11,255 nucleotides of DNA, taken from assembly GCA_030916785.1 (NCBI GenBank), contig JAUPVY010000010.1, positions 1-11,255 of the forward strand. Direction: 5' to 3'. This DNA is from Patescibacteria group bacterium. GTDB lineage: Bacteria; Patescibacteriota; Minisyncoccia; Phycocordibacterales; DATDWN01. The notes under the pieces were generated by a model that worked only from the letters and a program-made list of their open reading frames with translations, ran no database searches and had not been told where the DNA came from. Made by a program: the position numbers and the translations under genes. Shown piece by piece: positions 1 to 6,332 of this stretch (its first letter is position 1; each line of letters begins with the position of its first letter).

Positions 1-2
1 AG

Positions 3-374
3 CCTTTTGATTATGATCATATTATAGCTGTGTTCAAAAAATTTAATTGTTTTGGAGCAATTTCAAAAACTAATCATGCGGTTCTAAGATATCGTGAACC
101 AGTTTACAAAACCATAAGGGAACTAGTCATGTCTTATTTTCATGAGTATTTTTTAAATAATGGTACAAAGACACTTAGGGAGTACTCTTTGCCATATGAT
201 TTGAATAAATTAAATCGTCTCAACTGGAGAACTACAGACAGTAACCTCTGGGAAATACACGAGGTTTTGGATGAGATAAAACATTACCCTGTTTTATCAA
301 AAGAACAGATAAAAAATTTAAGAAAGGCAGATAGGATCGAGATACAGTCAGGTAAACTAGTAGAATATAGATAA
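3..374 (+). CDS. C-terminal part of a conserved protein of unknown function (5' end outside window)
   Basis: The reading frame is open from the left edge to a TAA at 372-374, so this is the last ~123 residues of a longer protein. A GTG at 30 could start translation, but the residues before it (PFDYDHIIA) read smoothly into the protein, so I treat the gene as cut by the window edge. Visible features are a segment ISKTNHAVLRYREP followed by the helical stretch TIRELVMSYFHEYF, then a charged C-terminus. The HII and NHAVLR segments give me a weak impression of the end of a transglutaminase-like fold, but no full catalytic Cys-His-Asp set can be checked here. There is no signal peptide or membrane segment in the visible part. 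The stop codon lies inside the left arm of the hairpin element at 371-496. Coding status is fairly sure; function is unknown. Confidence 0.7.
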   Translation, partial: PFDYDHIIAVFKKFNCFGAISKTNHAVLRYREPVYKTIRELVMSYFHEYFLNNGTKTLREYSLPYDLNKLNRLNWRTTDSNLWEIHEVLDEIKHYPVLSKEQIKNLRKADRIEIQSGKLVEYR

Positions 375-496
375 AACCTCCACATTTGGCGCATTTCTTT
401 GTCAGATTTCAAAAAATAATTCTCACCTTACGACAAGTAAGGCTCGGATTATTTTTATCATCCTTCGCGAACTGCACCCAAATCTGGAGGTTTTAT
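371..496. repeat. Nested inverted-repeat element (MITE-like or structured RNA)
   Basis: The outer arms 371-389 and 478-496 pair over 19 positions with one C-C mismatch (left arm core AACCTCCACATTTGG). Inside, AAAAATAATTC (412-422) pairs with GGATTATTTTT (446-456, one G-U), and this encloses CCTTAC (426-431)/GTAAGG (437-442) with a GACAA loop. An 8-bp palindrome TTCGCGAA lies at 464-471. The left arm overlaps the stop of the upstream gene and the right arm ends just before the pyrD promoter. It may be a small non-autonomous mobile element with terminal inverted repeats, a structured RNA, or a terminator-like boundary. No reading frame of note lies inside; GGAGG followed by ATG AAA TAA at its right end is a two-codon frame only. 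Confidence 0.7.
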
Positions 497-509
497 GAAA
501 TAAAATTTA

Positions 510-518
510 TGATATACT
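510..518 (+). promoter_or_regulatory. Extended -10 promoter of pyrD (leaderless)
   Basis: TGA followed by TATACT (513-518) is an extended -10 element. Only 9 nt separate it from the ATG at 528, so the transcript would start at or next to the start codon. No good -35 hexamer is seen at 17 bp; that position falls in the right arm of the preceding hairpin element. No Shine-Dalgarno sequence fits upstream of the ATG. Confidence 0.6.
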
Positions 519-527
519 CAAGTTCGT

Positions 528-1640
528 ATGTGGTACAAAACCCGTAATGCTATTATTCGTTTTTTCTACACGAAGCTTCTGAAGCCAGTATTGTTTCTAT
601 TTGATCCAGAAGATGTGCATGATCTTATGTCCAGTGTGGGCGTTTTACTTGGTAAGTTTGGTTTGACTCGCTGGAAAACTAGACTTCTTTTTGATTACAA
701 AAATTCTGTTTTATCTCAAAAAATATTAGGCATAAATTTTGAAAATCCAATCGGACTTTCTGCTGGTTTTGATAAAGACATAAATTTAACTGACATTATT
801 CCATCTGTCGGTTTTGGTTTTGAGGAGGTGGGTTCTGTAACAGCCAGACCATATGCTGGGAATCCTAGACCTAGACTCTGGAGACTACCTAATACAAAAA
901 GTTTGGCTGTTTGGTATGGATTGAAGAATCAAGGTGTGGAAGTTTTGTCAAAAAGATTGGCTGGAAAAATTCACAGATTTCCAATAGGAGTTAACGTTGC
1001 TTTTACCAACTGCAAAGAAAATCTAGATGTGTCTCTTGCTACTAGAGACTATGTCACAGCTTTTATGGCTATGGAAAAATACGCAAACTACCTGACCGTG
1101 AACCTCAGTTGTCCAAATACTTCTGGGGGGATGCCATTTTTGCTTCCAGAAAATTATGATAACTTAATGACTGAGATAGATAAGATAGAAACCAACAAGC
1201 CAATATTTGTAAAAATTTCTCCCGACATGAGTCACGTGGATGTAGATAAGTTTCTAGAAATAACTGGGAAACATCGAGTAAATGGAATTGTTTGTTCAAA
1301 CCTAACAAAGAACACAAATCCAGATGATGTGAAAGATGATATGCCTCCACACGGGGGATTGTCTGGAAAATTGGTTTTTCCAAAAGCCTTGAGTTTACTT
1401 TCGCATATGTATAAAAAAGTTGGCAATAAATACGTTTTTGTTTTTGTGGGTGGAGTTTTCTCGGCAGACGATGCGTACAAGGCAGTGCGTCACGGTGCTA
1501 GCCTTATAGAACTTATTACAGGAATGATATTTGAAGGTCCACAACTTATAAGTGAGATAAACCAGGGATTGGTAGAGAGAATGAAGAGAGACGGATTCAA
1601 AAACATAAGTGAAGTTGTGGGGGTTGATAACATAGGGTGA
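528..1640 (+). CDS. pyrD: Dihydroorotate dehydrogenase, class 2-like with a catalytic-position cysteine
   Basis: It oxidises dihydroorotate to orotate, the fourth step of de novo pyrimidine synthesis, with FMN. At 370 residues it has class 2 length. It carries the N-terminal DPExxH motif (26-31) within helices expected to touch the membrane. FMN barrel motifs follow: NPIGLSAGFDKD (73-84), VGSVTARPYAGNPRPRL (101-117), NQG (134-136), GGLSGK near 278, and the C-terminal GGVFSADDAY and ELITG segments. The active-site loop reads NLSCPNT with Cys195 where characterised class 2 enzymes (E. coli, human) have serine; cysteine there is the class 1 state. Architecture and base therefore come from different classes, and the electron acceptor (quinone or other) is uncertain. 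It starts at ATG 528 directly after an extended -10 box and ends in TGA. The two tRNA-Thr genes follow after 21 nt. Confidence 0.93.
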   Translation: MWYKTRNAIIRFFYTKLLKPVLFLFDPEDVHDLMSSVGVLLGKFGLTRWKTRLLFDYKNSVLSQKILGINFENPIGLSAGFDKDINLTDIIPSVGFGFEEVGSVTARPYAGNPRPRLWRLPNTKSLAVWYGLKNQGVEVLSKRLAGKIHRFPIGVNVAFTNCKENLDVSLATRDYVTAFMAMEKYANYLTVNLSCPNTSGGMPFLLPENYDNLMTEIDKIETNKPIFVKISPDMSHVDVDKFLEITGKHRVNGIVCSNLTKNTNPDDVKDDMPPHGGLSGKLVFPKALSLLSHMYKKVGNKYVFVFVGGVFSADDAYKAVRHGASLIELITGMIFEGPQLISEINQGLVERMKRDGFKNISEVVGVDNIG

Positions 1641-1644
1641 TAAT
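1615..1644 (+). promoter_or_regulatory. Possible tRNA promoter at the end of pyrD
   Basis: TTGTGG (1615-1620) and GATAAT (1639-1644) are spaced by 18 bp and would give a start near 1651, about 11 nt before the first tRNA. The -35 is weak and the boxes overlap the pyrD 3' end, so readthrough from pyrD is an equally good explanation for tRNA transcription. Confidence 0.3.
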
Positions 1645-1661
1645 GTAAGATGTTTCAATGT

Positions 1662-1738
1662 GCCGTTGTAGCTCAGGTAGTTCGAGCACGTCATTGGTAA
1701 TGACGAGGTCGCCAGTGCAAGTCTGGCCAACGGCTCCA
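1662..1738 (+). tRNA. tRNA-Thr(GGT), reads ACC
   Basis: The acceptor stem GCCGTTG/CAACGGC, D stem GCTC/GAGC, anticodon stem CGTCA/TGACG with loop TTGGTAA (anticodon GGT), and T stem GCCAG/CTGGC form a full cloverleaf. The discriminator is T73 and CCA is encoded (1736-1738). The length matches a standard 77-nt tRNA. The elbow is unusual: the D loop has A at position 18 and C at 21 in place of the usual G18 and A21, and the T loop is TGCAAGT, so position 55 is G instead of T. The usual G18-pseudouridine55 contact cannot form. All stems are intact, so it does not look like a decaying gene. Only 4 nt separate it from the next tRNA. Confidence 0.92.
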
Positions 1739-1742
1739 GCTG

Positions 1743-1815
1743 GCCAATGTAGCTTAACGGGTAAAGCATTCCCTTCGTAAGGGAAAGACAGTCGGTTCGA
1801 GCCCGACCATTGGCT
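1743..1815 (+). tRNA. tRNA-Thr(CGT), reads ACG
   Basis: The acceptor stem is GCCAATG/CATTGGC, the D arm is GCTT/AAGC with a canonical GG in the loop, the anticodon stem is TTCCC/GGGAA around loop TTCGTAA (anticodon CGT), and the T arm GTCGG-TTCGAGC-CCGAC is canonical. The discriminator is T1815. CCA is not encoded: the next bases are C and then the ATG of prfB. Maturation therefore needs 3' trimming and CCA addition, and cleavage after the discriminator would release the prfB mRNA with a single 5' base before its start codon. Confidence 0.95.
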
Positions 1816-1816
1816 C

Positions 1817-2701
1817 ATGGACAAAGAGCAAATACAAAAAGATATAGATAACCTAGAACAGGAAATGTCCTCTGCTGATTTTTGGTCCAACAAAGACAAG
1901 GCACAAGCGACTATAAAACGCATTCAAGAATTAAAAAATGAACTTCTCGGAACTCAAAAATATGACGTGGGTGATGCGGTTATGACTATTTTTTCTGGTG
2001 CCGGAGGAGATGACGCGGAGGATTTCTCAGCAATACTTTTGAATATGTATCTAAAATATTGTGACAAGAATAAATTTAGTGTTTCAATATTACATCAAAA
2101 CGAAAACGATCATGGTGGATTTAGAAATATTACAATAGAAATATCTGGTAGAAACGCTTATGGCACATTGAAAAATGAGTCAGGTGTGCATCGTCTAGTT
2201 CGTATCTCTCCATTCAATGCAAAATCTCTACGTCATACTTCTTTTTCTATGGTGGAGGTTATTCCAAAATTTGAGAAATCAGCAAAACTTGGTGATTTGG
2301 ATATTCCGGATACCGACATAAAAGTAGAGTTGTCTCGCTCGTCAGGTCCGGGTGGTCAAAATGTGAACAAAAGAGAAACAGCTGTTCGTGTAGTTCACAT
2401 ACCAACTAACTTATCAGCCCAGAGTGACAATGAACGTTCACAGGCCCAGAACAAAGATAAGGCTATGCAGATTTTGTATGGAAAAATATACAAGGCACTA
2501 GAGGAGGAGAGGGTAGCTAAGGAAAAAGGTATGTATATATCAAAAACCACTCAAATAGAGTGGGGAAATCAGATTCGCTCTTACGTCATGCACCCTTATA
2601 AAATGGTCAAAGACCATCGTACGGGGGTAGAAACAAGCAATATAGACGCAGTTTTGGATGGGGAGATAAAGGAGTTTTTGGAGTCAGAAAAAGCCCTCTA
2701 A
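1817..2701 (+). CDS. prfB: Peptide chain release factor 2 (compact form)
   Basis: It terminates translation at UGA and UAA on the ribosome. The RF2-specific codon-recognition motif SPF is at residues 131-133 and the peptidyl-transferase-centre motif GGQ at 179-181 (SSGPGGQNVNKRE). At 294 residues it is about 70 shorter than usual RF2 (~365). After a short N-terminal helix containing ADFW (20-23) the sequence passes almost directly to SGAGGDDAEDF (60-70), so much of helical domain 1 is missing. Met1 aligns just past the programmed +1 frameshift site of the E. coli gene, and no such site is seen. The start is fixed: a TAA at 1778-1780 closes the frame, and no other ATG, GTG or TTG lies between it and 1817. 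The ATG is one base after tRNA-Thr(CGT), and no Shine-Dalgarno site is visible. ftsE follows, as in the common bacterial order prfB-ftsE-ftsX. Confidence 0.95.
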   Translation: MDKEQIQKDIDNLEQEMSSADFWSNKDKAQATIKRIQELKNELLGTQKYDVGDAVMTIFSGAGGDDAEDFSAILLNMYLKYCDKNKFSVSILHQNENDHGGFRNITIEISGRNAYGTLKNESGVHRLVRISPFNAKSLRHTSFSMVEVIPKFEKSAKLGDLDIPDTDIKVELSRSSGPGGQNVNKRETAVRVVHIPTNLSAQSDNERSQAQNKDKAMQILYGKIYKALEEERVAKEKGMYISKTTQIEWGNQIRSYVMHPYKMVKDHRTGVETSNIDAVLDGEIKEFLESEKAL

Positions 2702-2718
2702 ATTCACAATAAAAAGTT

Positions 2719-2746
2719 TTGCCTTGAGCCTCGAATGAGTTATACT
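2719..2746 (+). promoter_or_regulatory. Promoter of ftsEX (leaderless)
   Basis: TTGCCT (2719-2724), a 16-bp spacer and TATACT (2741-2746) lie in the prfB-ftsE gap. The -10 ends 7 nt before the ftsE ATG, so transcription should begin at the start codon itself. Confidence 0.65.
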
Positions 2747-2753
2747 GTTAAGT

Positions 2754-3434
2754 ATGATTCACTTTGATAAGGTATCTAAAATATACCCAGACAGTTCGAT
2801 TGCTCTAGAAGACATCTCGTTTTCTATTGAGCCCAAAGAGTTTATTTCTATTGTAGGTCATTCAGGAGCCGGCAAGACAACCCTACTTAAAATGTTTCTA
2901 GCCGAAGAAAAACCAAGTAAGGGAAAAATTTTCTTTGAGTCAAACGACATAAGTACTCTCAACAGAAATCAGATAAATGATTTTCGCCGAAAGGTGGGAG
3001 TTGTTTTTCAAGATTTCAGATTACTGCCTGATAGAAATGTTTATGAGAACATAGCTTTTGCTATGGAGGCAGCCGGCAGAACAGATGATGAGATAGAAGC
3101 CGATGTTCCTCACGTATTAGATTTGGTTGATTTGAAAAGTAAGATATGGAATTTCCCACACGAGTTATCAGGGGGAGAGAGACAGAGGGTCTCTATCGCT
3201 CGTGCCATAGTTAACCAGCCTGATGTAGTTATCGCAGATGAACCAACTGGAAATCTTGATCCTTTGAACACCTACGACATTGTCCAGATTTTGAAAAAAA
3301 TAAATGATTTAGGCACTACTGTCATACTAACAACTCACAACAAGGGCGTCATCGATTCTCTGAAGAAAAGAGTCCTGACCATGGAGAATGGAAAGATTAT
3401 TCGTGATGACAGGGAAGGTAAATATATAATATAA
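2754..3434 (+). CDS. ftsE: Cell-division ATP-binding protein FtsE
   Basis: This is the cytoplasmic ATPase of the FtsEX complex, which couples ATP hydrolysis to control of septal peptidoglycan hydrolases in known bacteria. It is 226 residues, normal for FtsE. In order: Walker A GHSGAGKTT (35-43), Q-loop FQDFRLL (Q86), ABC signature LSGGERQR (138-145), Walker B VVIADE (158-163, catalytic E163), D-loop GNLD and H-loop H195 in TTHNKG. All ATPase residues are intact. It ends 4 nt before ftsX, its membrane partner. No Shine-Dalgarno sequence is seen, and the ATG lies 7 nt after a -10 box. A general lipoprotein-export-type ATPase was considered, but pairing with FtsX decides the name. Confidence 0.95.
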   Translation: MIHFDKVSKIYPDSSIALEDISFSIEPKEFISIVGHSGAGKTTLLKMFLAEEKPSKGKIFFESNDISTLNRNQINDFRRKVGVVFQDFRLLPDRNVYENIAFAMEAAGRTDDEIEADVPHVLDLVDLKSKIWNFPHELSGGERQRVSIARAIVNQPDVVIADEPTGNLDPLNTYDIVQILKKINDLGTTVILTTHNKGVIDSLKKRVLTMENGKIIRDDREGKYII

Positions 3435-3438
3435 AAAT

Positions 3439-4368
3439 ATGATTTGGATTAAATTAAAAAGAATAGTTCGTTCAGGTTTCTATAGTTTTTGGCGTAATGG
3501 CTTTGTCTCTTTGTCATCGATCCTAGTTATGATGGTCACACTGTTTGTTATTGGCTCTACTATTTTCTCTGGAGCTATTTTGGGTTCTACTCTAAACCAG
3601 ATTAAAGACAAAGTTGATGTGAATGTTTATTTTGTTACAACAGCTCCAGAAGAGGAAATATTGGCTATAAAAGAAAGCATAGAGAAATTGCCAGAAGTTG
3701 CGCCACCTGTTGTTTATATTTCTAAAGAAGATGTTTTGGCGGATTTCAAGAAACGCCACGAGAATGATGAGTTTACTTTGCAAGCATTGGATGAACTAGG
3801 TGAGAACCCTCTTGGAGCAACTCTAAATATAAAAGCCAAAGATCCATCACAATACGAAAGTATAGTTAAGTTTTTGGACAATGAAAGCACTCTGTCTTCT
3901 GATGGAACAAGCATAATAGATAAGGTTAATTATTATCAGAATAAAGATGCTATTGATAGGCTGACTAATATTATAAACTCAGCAAACAGACTTGGAGTTA
4001 TTCTCACTATTTTCTTAATCATTATTTCAACACTTATTACATTCAATACACTTCGCCTTGTTATCTATATGTCTAGAGATGAAATAGCTGTAATGAGACT
4101 TGTGGGGGCATCAACCAACTACATAAGAGGTCCATTCTTTGTTGCCGGGGCTATTTATGGGTTTATATCAGCTATATTCACATTGATATTGTTTTATCCT
4201 ATTACTATTTGGCTTGGAAACACCACAGAAAATTTCTTTGTAGGTTTAAATGTTTTCCATTATTACACAGCTAACTTTGGACAGATTTTCCTTGTTATTG
4301 TGGCATCTGGAGTTGCAATAGGTTCGGTGTCGTCTTTCTTGGCTGTTCGTAAGTACCTAAAGGTTTAA
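3439..4368 (+). CDS. ftsX: Cell-division membrane protein FtsX
   Basis: This is the permease-like partner of FtsE; in known systems its extracellular domain signals to peptidoglycan hydrolases or their adaptors. At 309 residues it has the FtsX layout: a short cytoplasmic N-terminus, TM1 (about 22-48), an extracellular domain (about 50-180), then TM2 (185-208), TM3 (232-258) and TM4 (281-303). The cytoplasmic loop after TM2 carries the family motif RDEIAVMRLVGAS (213-225). No hydrolase or adaptor gene is adjacent. The ATG follows the ftsE stop by 4 nt. A TATAAT at 3425-3430 inside the ftsE end, 8 nt before the ATG, could be an internal promoter but may be chance in AT-rich sequence. Confidence 0.94.
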   Translation: MIWIKLKRIVRSGFYSFWRNGFVSLSSILVMMVTLFVIGSTIFSGAILGSTLNQIKDKVDVNVYFVTTAPEEEILAIKESIEKLPEVAPPVVYISKEDVLADFKKRHENDEFTLQALDELGENPLGATLNIKAKDPSQYESIVKFLDNESTLSSDGTSIIDKVNYYQNKDAIDRLTNIINSANRLGVILTIFLIIISTLITFNTLRLVIYMSRDEIAVMRLVGASTNYIRGPFFVAGAIYGFISAIFTLILFYPITIWLGNTTENFFVGLNVFHYYTANFGQIFLVIVASGVAIGSVSSFLAVRKYLKV

Positions 4369-4397
4369 TTTATAAGCCAATCAGATTTTCGGAATGA

Positions 4398-4501
4398 ATC
4401 CCGTTAGAACTTTCAGTTTAGTAGAGCGATTAGTTAAGTAAAATATATTTATCAATTAATTTATTATCATAGTAAAAAACTACTGGTACTTCTAACGGGA
4501 T
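4398..4501 (+). promoter_or_regulatory. Long-range hairpin closing on the pyrG start codon
   Basis: ATCCCGTTAGAA (4398-4409) and TTCTAACGGGAT (4490-4501) are perfect 12-bp inverted repeats; the 3' arm includes the A and T of the pyrG ATG. An inner helix TTAGTAG (4418-4424)/CTACTGG (4480-4486, two G-U) extends the fold, leaving an AT-rich apical region of about 55 nt. No other Shine-Dalgarno sequence or clear promoter is present in this 131-nt gap. It may be a leader structure controlling pyrG translation, or a dispersed repeat. Pyrimidine-sensing pyrG leaders exist in Gram-positive bacteria, but this one does not resemble their terminator-type attenuator. Confidence 0.6.
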
Positions 4502-6149
4502 GAAAAAGAAAAATCATAAGTATATCTTTGTAGTAGGAGGTGTGATGTCGGGAGTCGGCAAGGGAATAGCAGCTTCATCAATTTGCAAGATTCTTCAAAG
4601 CAAAGGATTTAAAGTTAATCCAATTAAAGTTGACCCTTATTTAAATGTAGATGCTGGAAATATGAACCCCACCGAACATGGTGAGGTTTTTGTTTTAAAT
4701 TCAGGACTTGAAACAGATCAGGATATGGGTAACTACGAAAGATTTCTTGAGATGGATTTGATAGATGATGACTACATGACCTCAGGCATGATATATAAAC
4801 ATGTAATAGAGAAAGAAAGAGCTCTTGGTTACAAAGGTAAATGTGTAGAAGCCATTCCACATATCACAGAGGAAATAGTTAGACGATGGAAAAAGTCAGC
4901 AGATTATCACGAGTCAGATATTTCTCTCATTGAAATAGGTGGAACTATTGGAGACTATCAAAATATTCTTTTTATTGAAGCGGCTAGAAATTTGAAGATA
5001 AAATATCCTCAGGACGTACTGTTTGTTATGGTCTCCTATCTTCCTGTTCCTGGAACACTAGGAGAGATGAAAACTCGTCCAACACAGAACGCGGTGAGAC
5101 AACTAAACTCATACGGAGTTCAGCCAGATATTATTATTGCTAGAGGCACACATCCACTAGATCACAGGCGAAAAGAGAAGATAGCTTTCTCCTGTGCAAT
5201 ACCTGTAGACAATGTTATTTCAGCTCCAGACATAGAAAGTATTTATGATGTTCCACTCAACTTTGAAAAAGATAAAATTAGCTCACTCATATTAAAGGCA
5301 TTTCACATTCGCACAAAATCAAAAGAGGATACGCTGAAGGAATGGAAGGGTTTTGTAAACAAGAGAGCTAGAGCAAAAAGTGTATTGAATATTGCGGTGG
5401 TGGGAAAATATTTTGATACAGGTGATTTTGTTTTGTCTGACGCTTATGTTTCTGTTATAGAGGCGGTAAAGTTTTCGTCATACTGGAAAGACGCAAAGAC
5501 AAAATTGACTTGGATTAATTCAAAAGAGTACGAAAGTGGGGGTAGAAAAGTGTCAGAACTTGGGAATTTTGACGGGGTGATAGTACCGGGTGGTTTCGGA
5601 GAATCGGGCGTGGAAGGGGTCCTACAGGCCATAAAATACGTCAGGGAGAACAAAATCCCATACCTCGGTCTTTGTTATGGTATGCAACTTGCTGTTGTGG
5701 AGTACTCACGCAATGTTCTCGGTTGGACAGATGCTCACACTGCAGAAATAAGCACAAAGGGTAGCCACGTGGTTATAGATATAATGTCAGAGCAGAAAAA
5801 ACTTTTGGAGAATCAGAATTATGGTGCAACCATGAGGCTTGGGTCATACCCAGCTATTTTAAAAGAGGGAAGTATCGCTCGATTGGCCTACGGGGTGGGA
5901 GAGGTTTCAGAAAGACATAGACACCGATATGAAGTAAACACAGACTATATTGAAGAAATAGAAAAGGCTGGACTCGTTTTCTCTGGTAAGTCACCAAACG
6001 GAACACTGATGGAGATAGCAGAGCTTCCAAAGTCTGTGCATCCATTTTTCCTTGGTACGCAGTTCCACCCGGAGTTCAAGGCGAGACCGCTTCATCCGCA
6101 TCCTTTGTTCACCGCCTTCGTAGAAGCTTGTCTTAAAAACAAAAAATAA
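4500..6149 (+). CDS. pyrG: CTP synthase (glutamine-hydrolysing)
   Basis: It converts UTP to CTP using ATP and ammonia from glutamine, the last step of de novo CTP synthesis in the cytoplasm. The 549-residue length is normal. The N-terminal amidoligase domain starts KYIFVVGGVMSGVGKGIA (7-24) and continues with VDPYLNVDAG, NPTEHGEVFV, IEIGGTIGD and RPTQNAVRQL. The C-terminal class I glutaminase domain has the oxyanion segment PGGFGESG, nucleophile Cys392 in GLCYGMQ, and His523 and Glu525 in QFHPEF, so the catalytic triad is complete. The P-loop reads VMSGVGKG where E. coli-type enzymes have VVSSLGKG, and the nucleophile loop has tyrosine after Cys; both are divergent but conservative. Its ATG forms part of the 3' arm of a long hairpin. 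pyrD in the same window serves the same pathway. Confidence 0.97.
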   Translation: MKKKNHKYIFVVGGVMSGVGKGIAASSICKILQSKGFKVNPIKVDPYLNVDAGNMNPTEHGEVFVLNSGLETDQDMGNYERFLEMDLIDDDYMTSGMIYKHVIEKERALGYKGKCVEAIPHITEEIVRRWKKSADYHESDISLIEIGGTIGDYQNILFIEAARNLKIKYPQDVLFVMVSYLPVPGTLGEMKTRPTQNAVRQLNSYGVQPDIIIARGTHPLDHRRKEKIAFSCAIPVDNVISAPDIESIYDVPLNFEKDKISSLILKAFHIRTKSKEDTLKEWKGFVNKRARAKSVLNIAVVGKYFDTGDFVLSDAYVSVIEAVKFSSYWKDAKTKLTWINSKEYESGGRKVSELGNFDGVIVPGGFGESGVEGVLQAIKYVRENKIPYLGLCYGMQLAVVEYSRNVLGWTDAHTAEISTKGSHVVIDIMSEQKKLLENQNYGATMRLGSYPAILKEGSIARLAYGVGEVSERHRHRYEVNTDYIEEIEKAGLVFSGKSPNGTLMEIAELPKSVHPFFLGTQFHPEFKARPLHPHPLFTAFVEACLKNKK

Positions 6150-6155
6150 TTTATC

Positions 6156-6184
6156 TTGTAAAACAGGGGTTTTTAGAGTATTCT
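6156..6184 (+). promoter_or_regulatory. Candidate promoter of tRNA-Gln, overlapping a hairpin
   Basis: TTGTAA (6156-6161), 17 bp, and TATTCT (6179-6184) would start transcription near 6191, two bases before the tRNA. The same stretch forms a bulged hairpin, GGGTTT..AGA (6167-6177) with TCTAAACCC (6182-6190). The hairpin lacks a following T-run, so it is a poor terminator for pyrG. Confidence 0.4.
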
Positions 6185-6192
6185 AAACCCAT

Positions 6193-6263
6193 TGCGAGAT
6201 CGTCTAATGGTAGGACAACGGTTTCTGGAACCGTTTATCTTGGTTCGAGTCCAAGTCTCGCAG
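6193..6263 (+). tRNA. tRNA-Gln(CTG), reads CAG
   Basis: The acceptor stem is TGCGAGA/TCTCGCA, the D arm is GTCT/GGAC with loop AATGGTA, the anticodon stem is ACGGT/ACCGT with loop TTCTGGA (anticodon CTG), and the T arm CTTGG-TTCGAGT-CCAAG is canonical. G73 is the discriminator, as in glutamine tRNAs. CCA is not encoded here (CAA follows). A second copy of the tRNA 3' end, this one with CCA, lies 176 bp downstream, so the original 3' end may have been displaced by an insertion. Confidence 0.95.
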
Positions 6264-6332
6264 CAAAGCAAAGGTGAAGCATGAAGCTTTGCTGCGAGAA
6301 GCAAATTGAAAATTTGCGCCTTGGACTCGAAC
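6243..6332. repeat. Inverted duplication of the tRNA-Gln 3' end
   Basis: TCTCGCAGCAAAGC (6256-6269) is matched perfectly by its reverse complement at 6286-6299, and GTTCGAGTCCAAG (6243-6255) by its reverse complement at 6320-6332. Together 27 bp of the tRNA T arm, acceptor strand and flank are repeated in inverted order. The only break is a 20-nt insert (6300-6319), itself a hairpin GCAAATT-GAA-AATTTGC, at the exact boundary between T arm and acceptor strand. Confidence 0.85.

Noticed and set aside
371..496. CRISPR repeat
   Set aside because: There is only one pair of inverted arms and no regularly spaced direct repeats, and no cas gene is in the window.
1105..1769. Several minus-strand frames over pyrD and the tRNAs
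   Set aside because: They are shadows of the clearly coding plus strand and of tRNA genes; none has initiation signals.
1817..1900. Programmed frameshift in prfB
   Set aside because: There is no in-frame UGA with a slippery CUU context near the start, and the upstream sequence is a tRNA gene.
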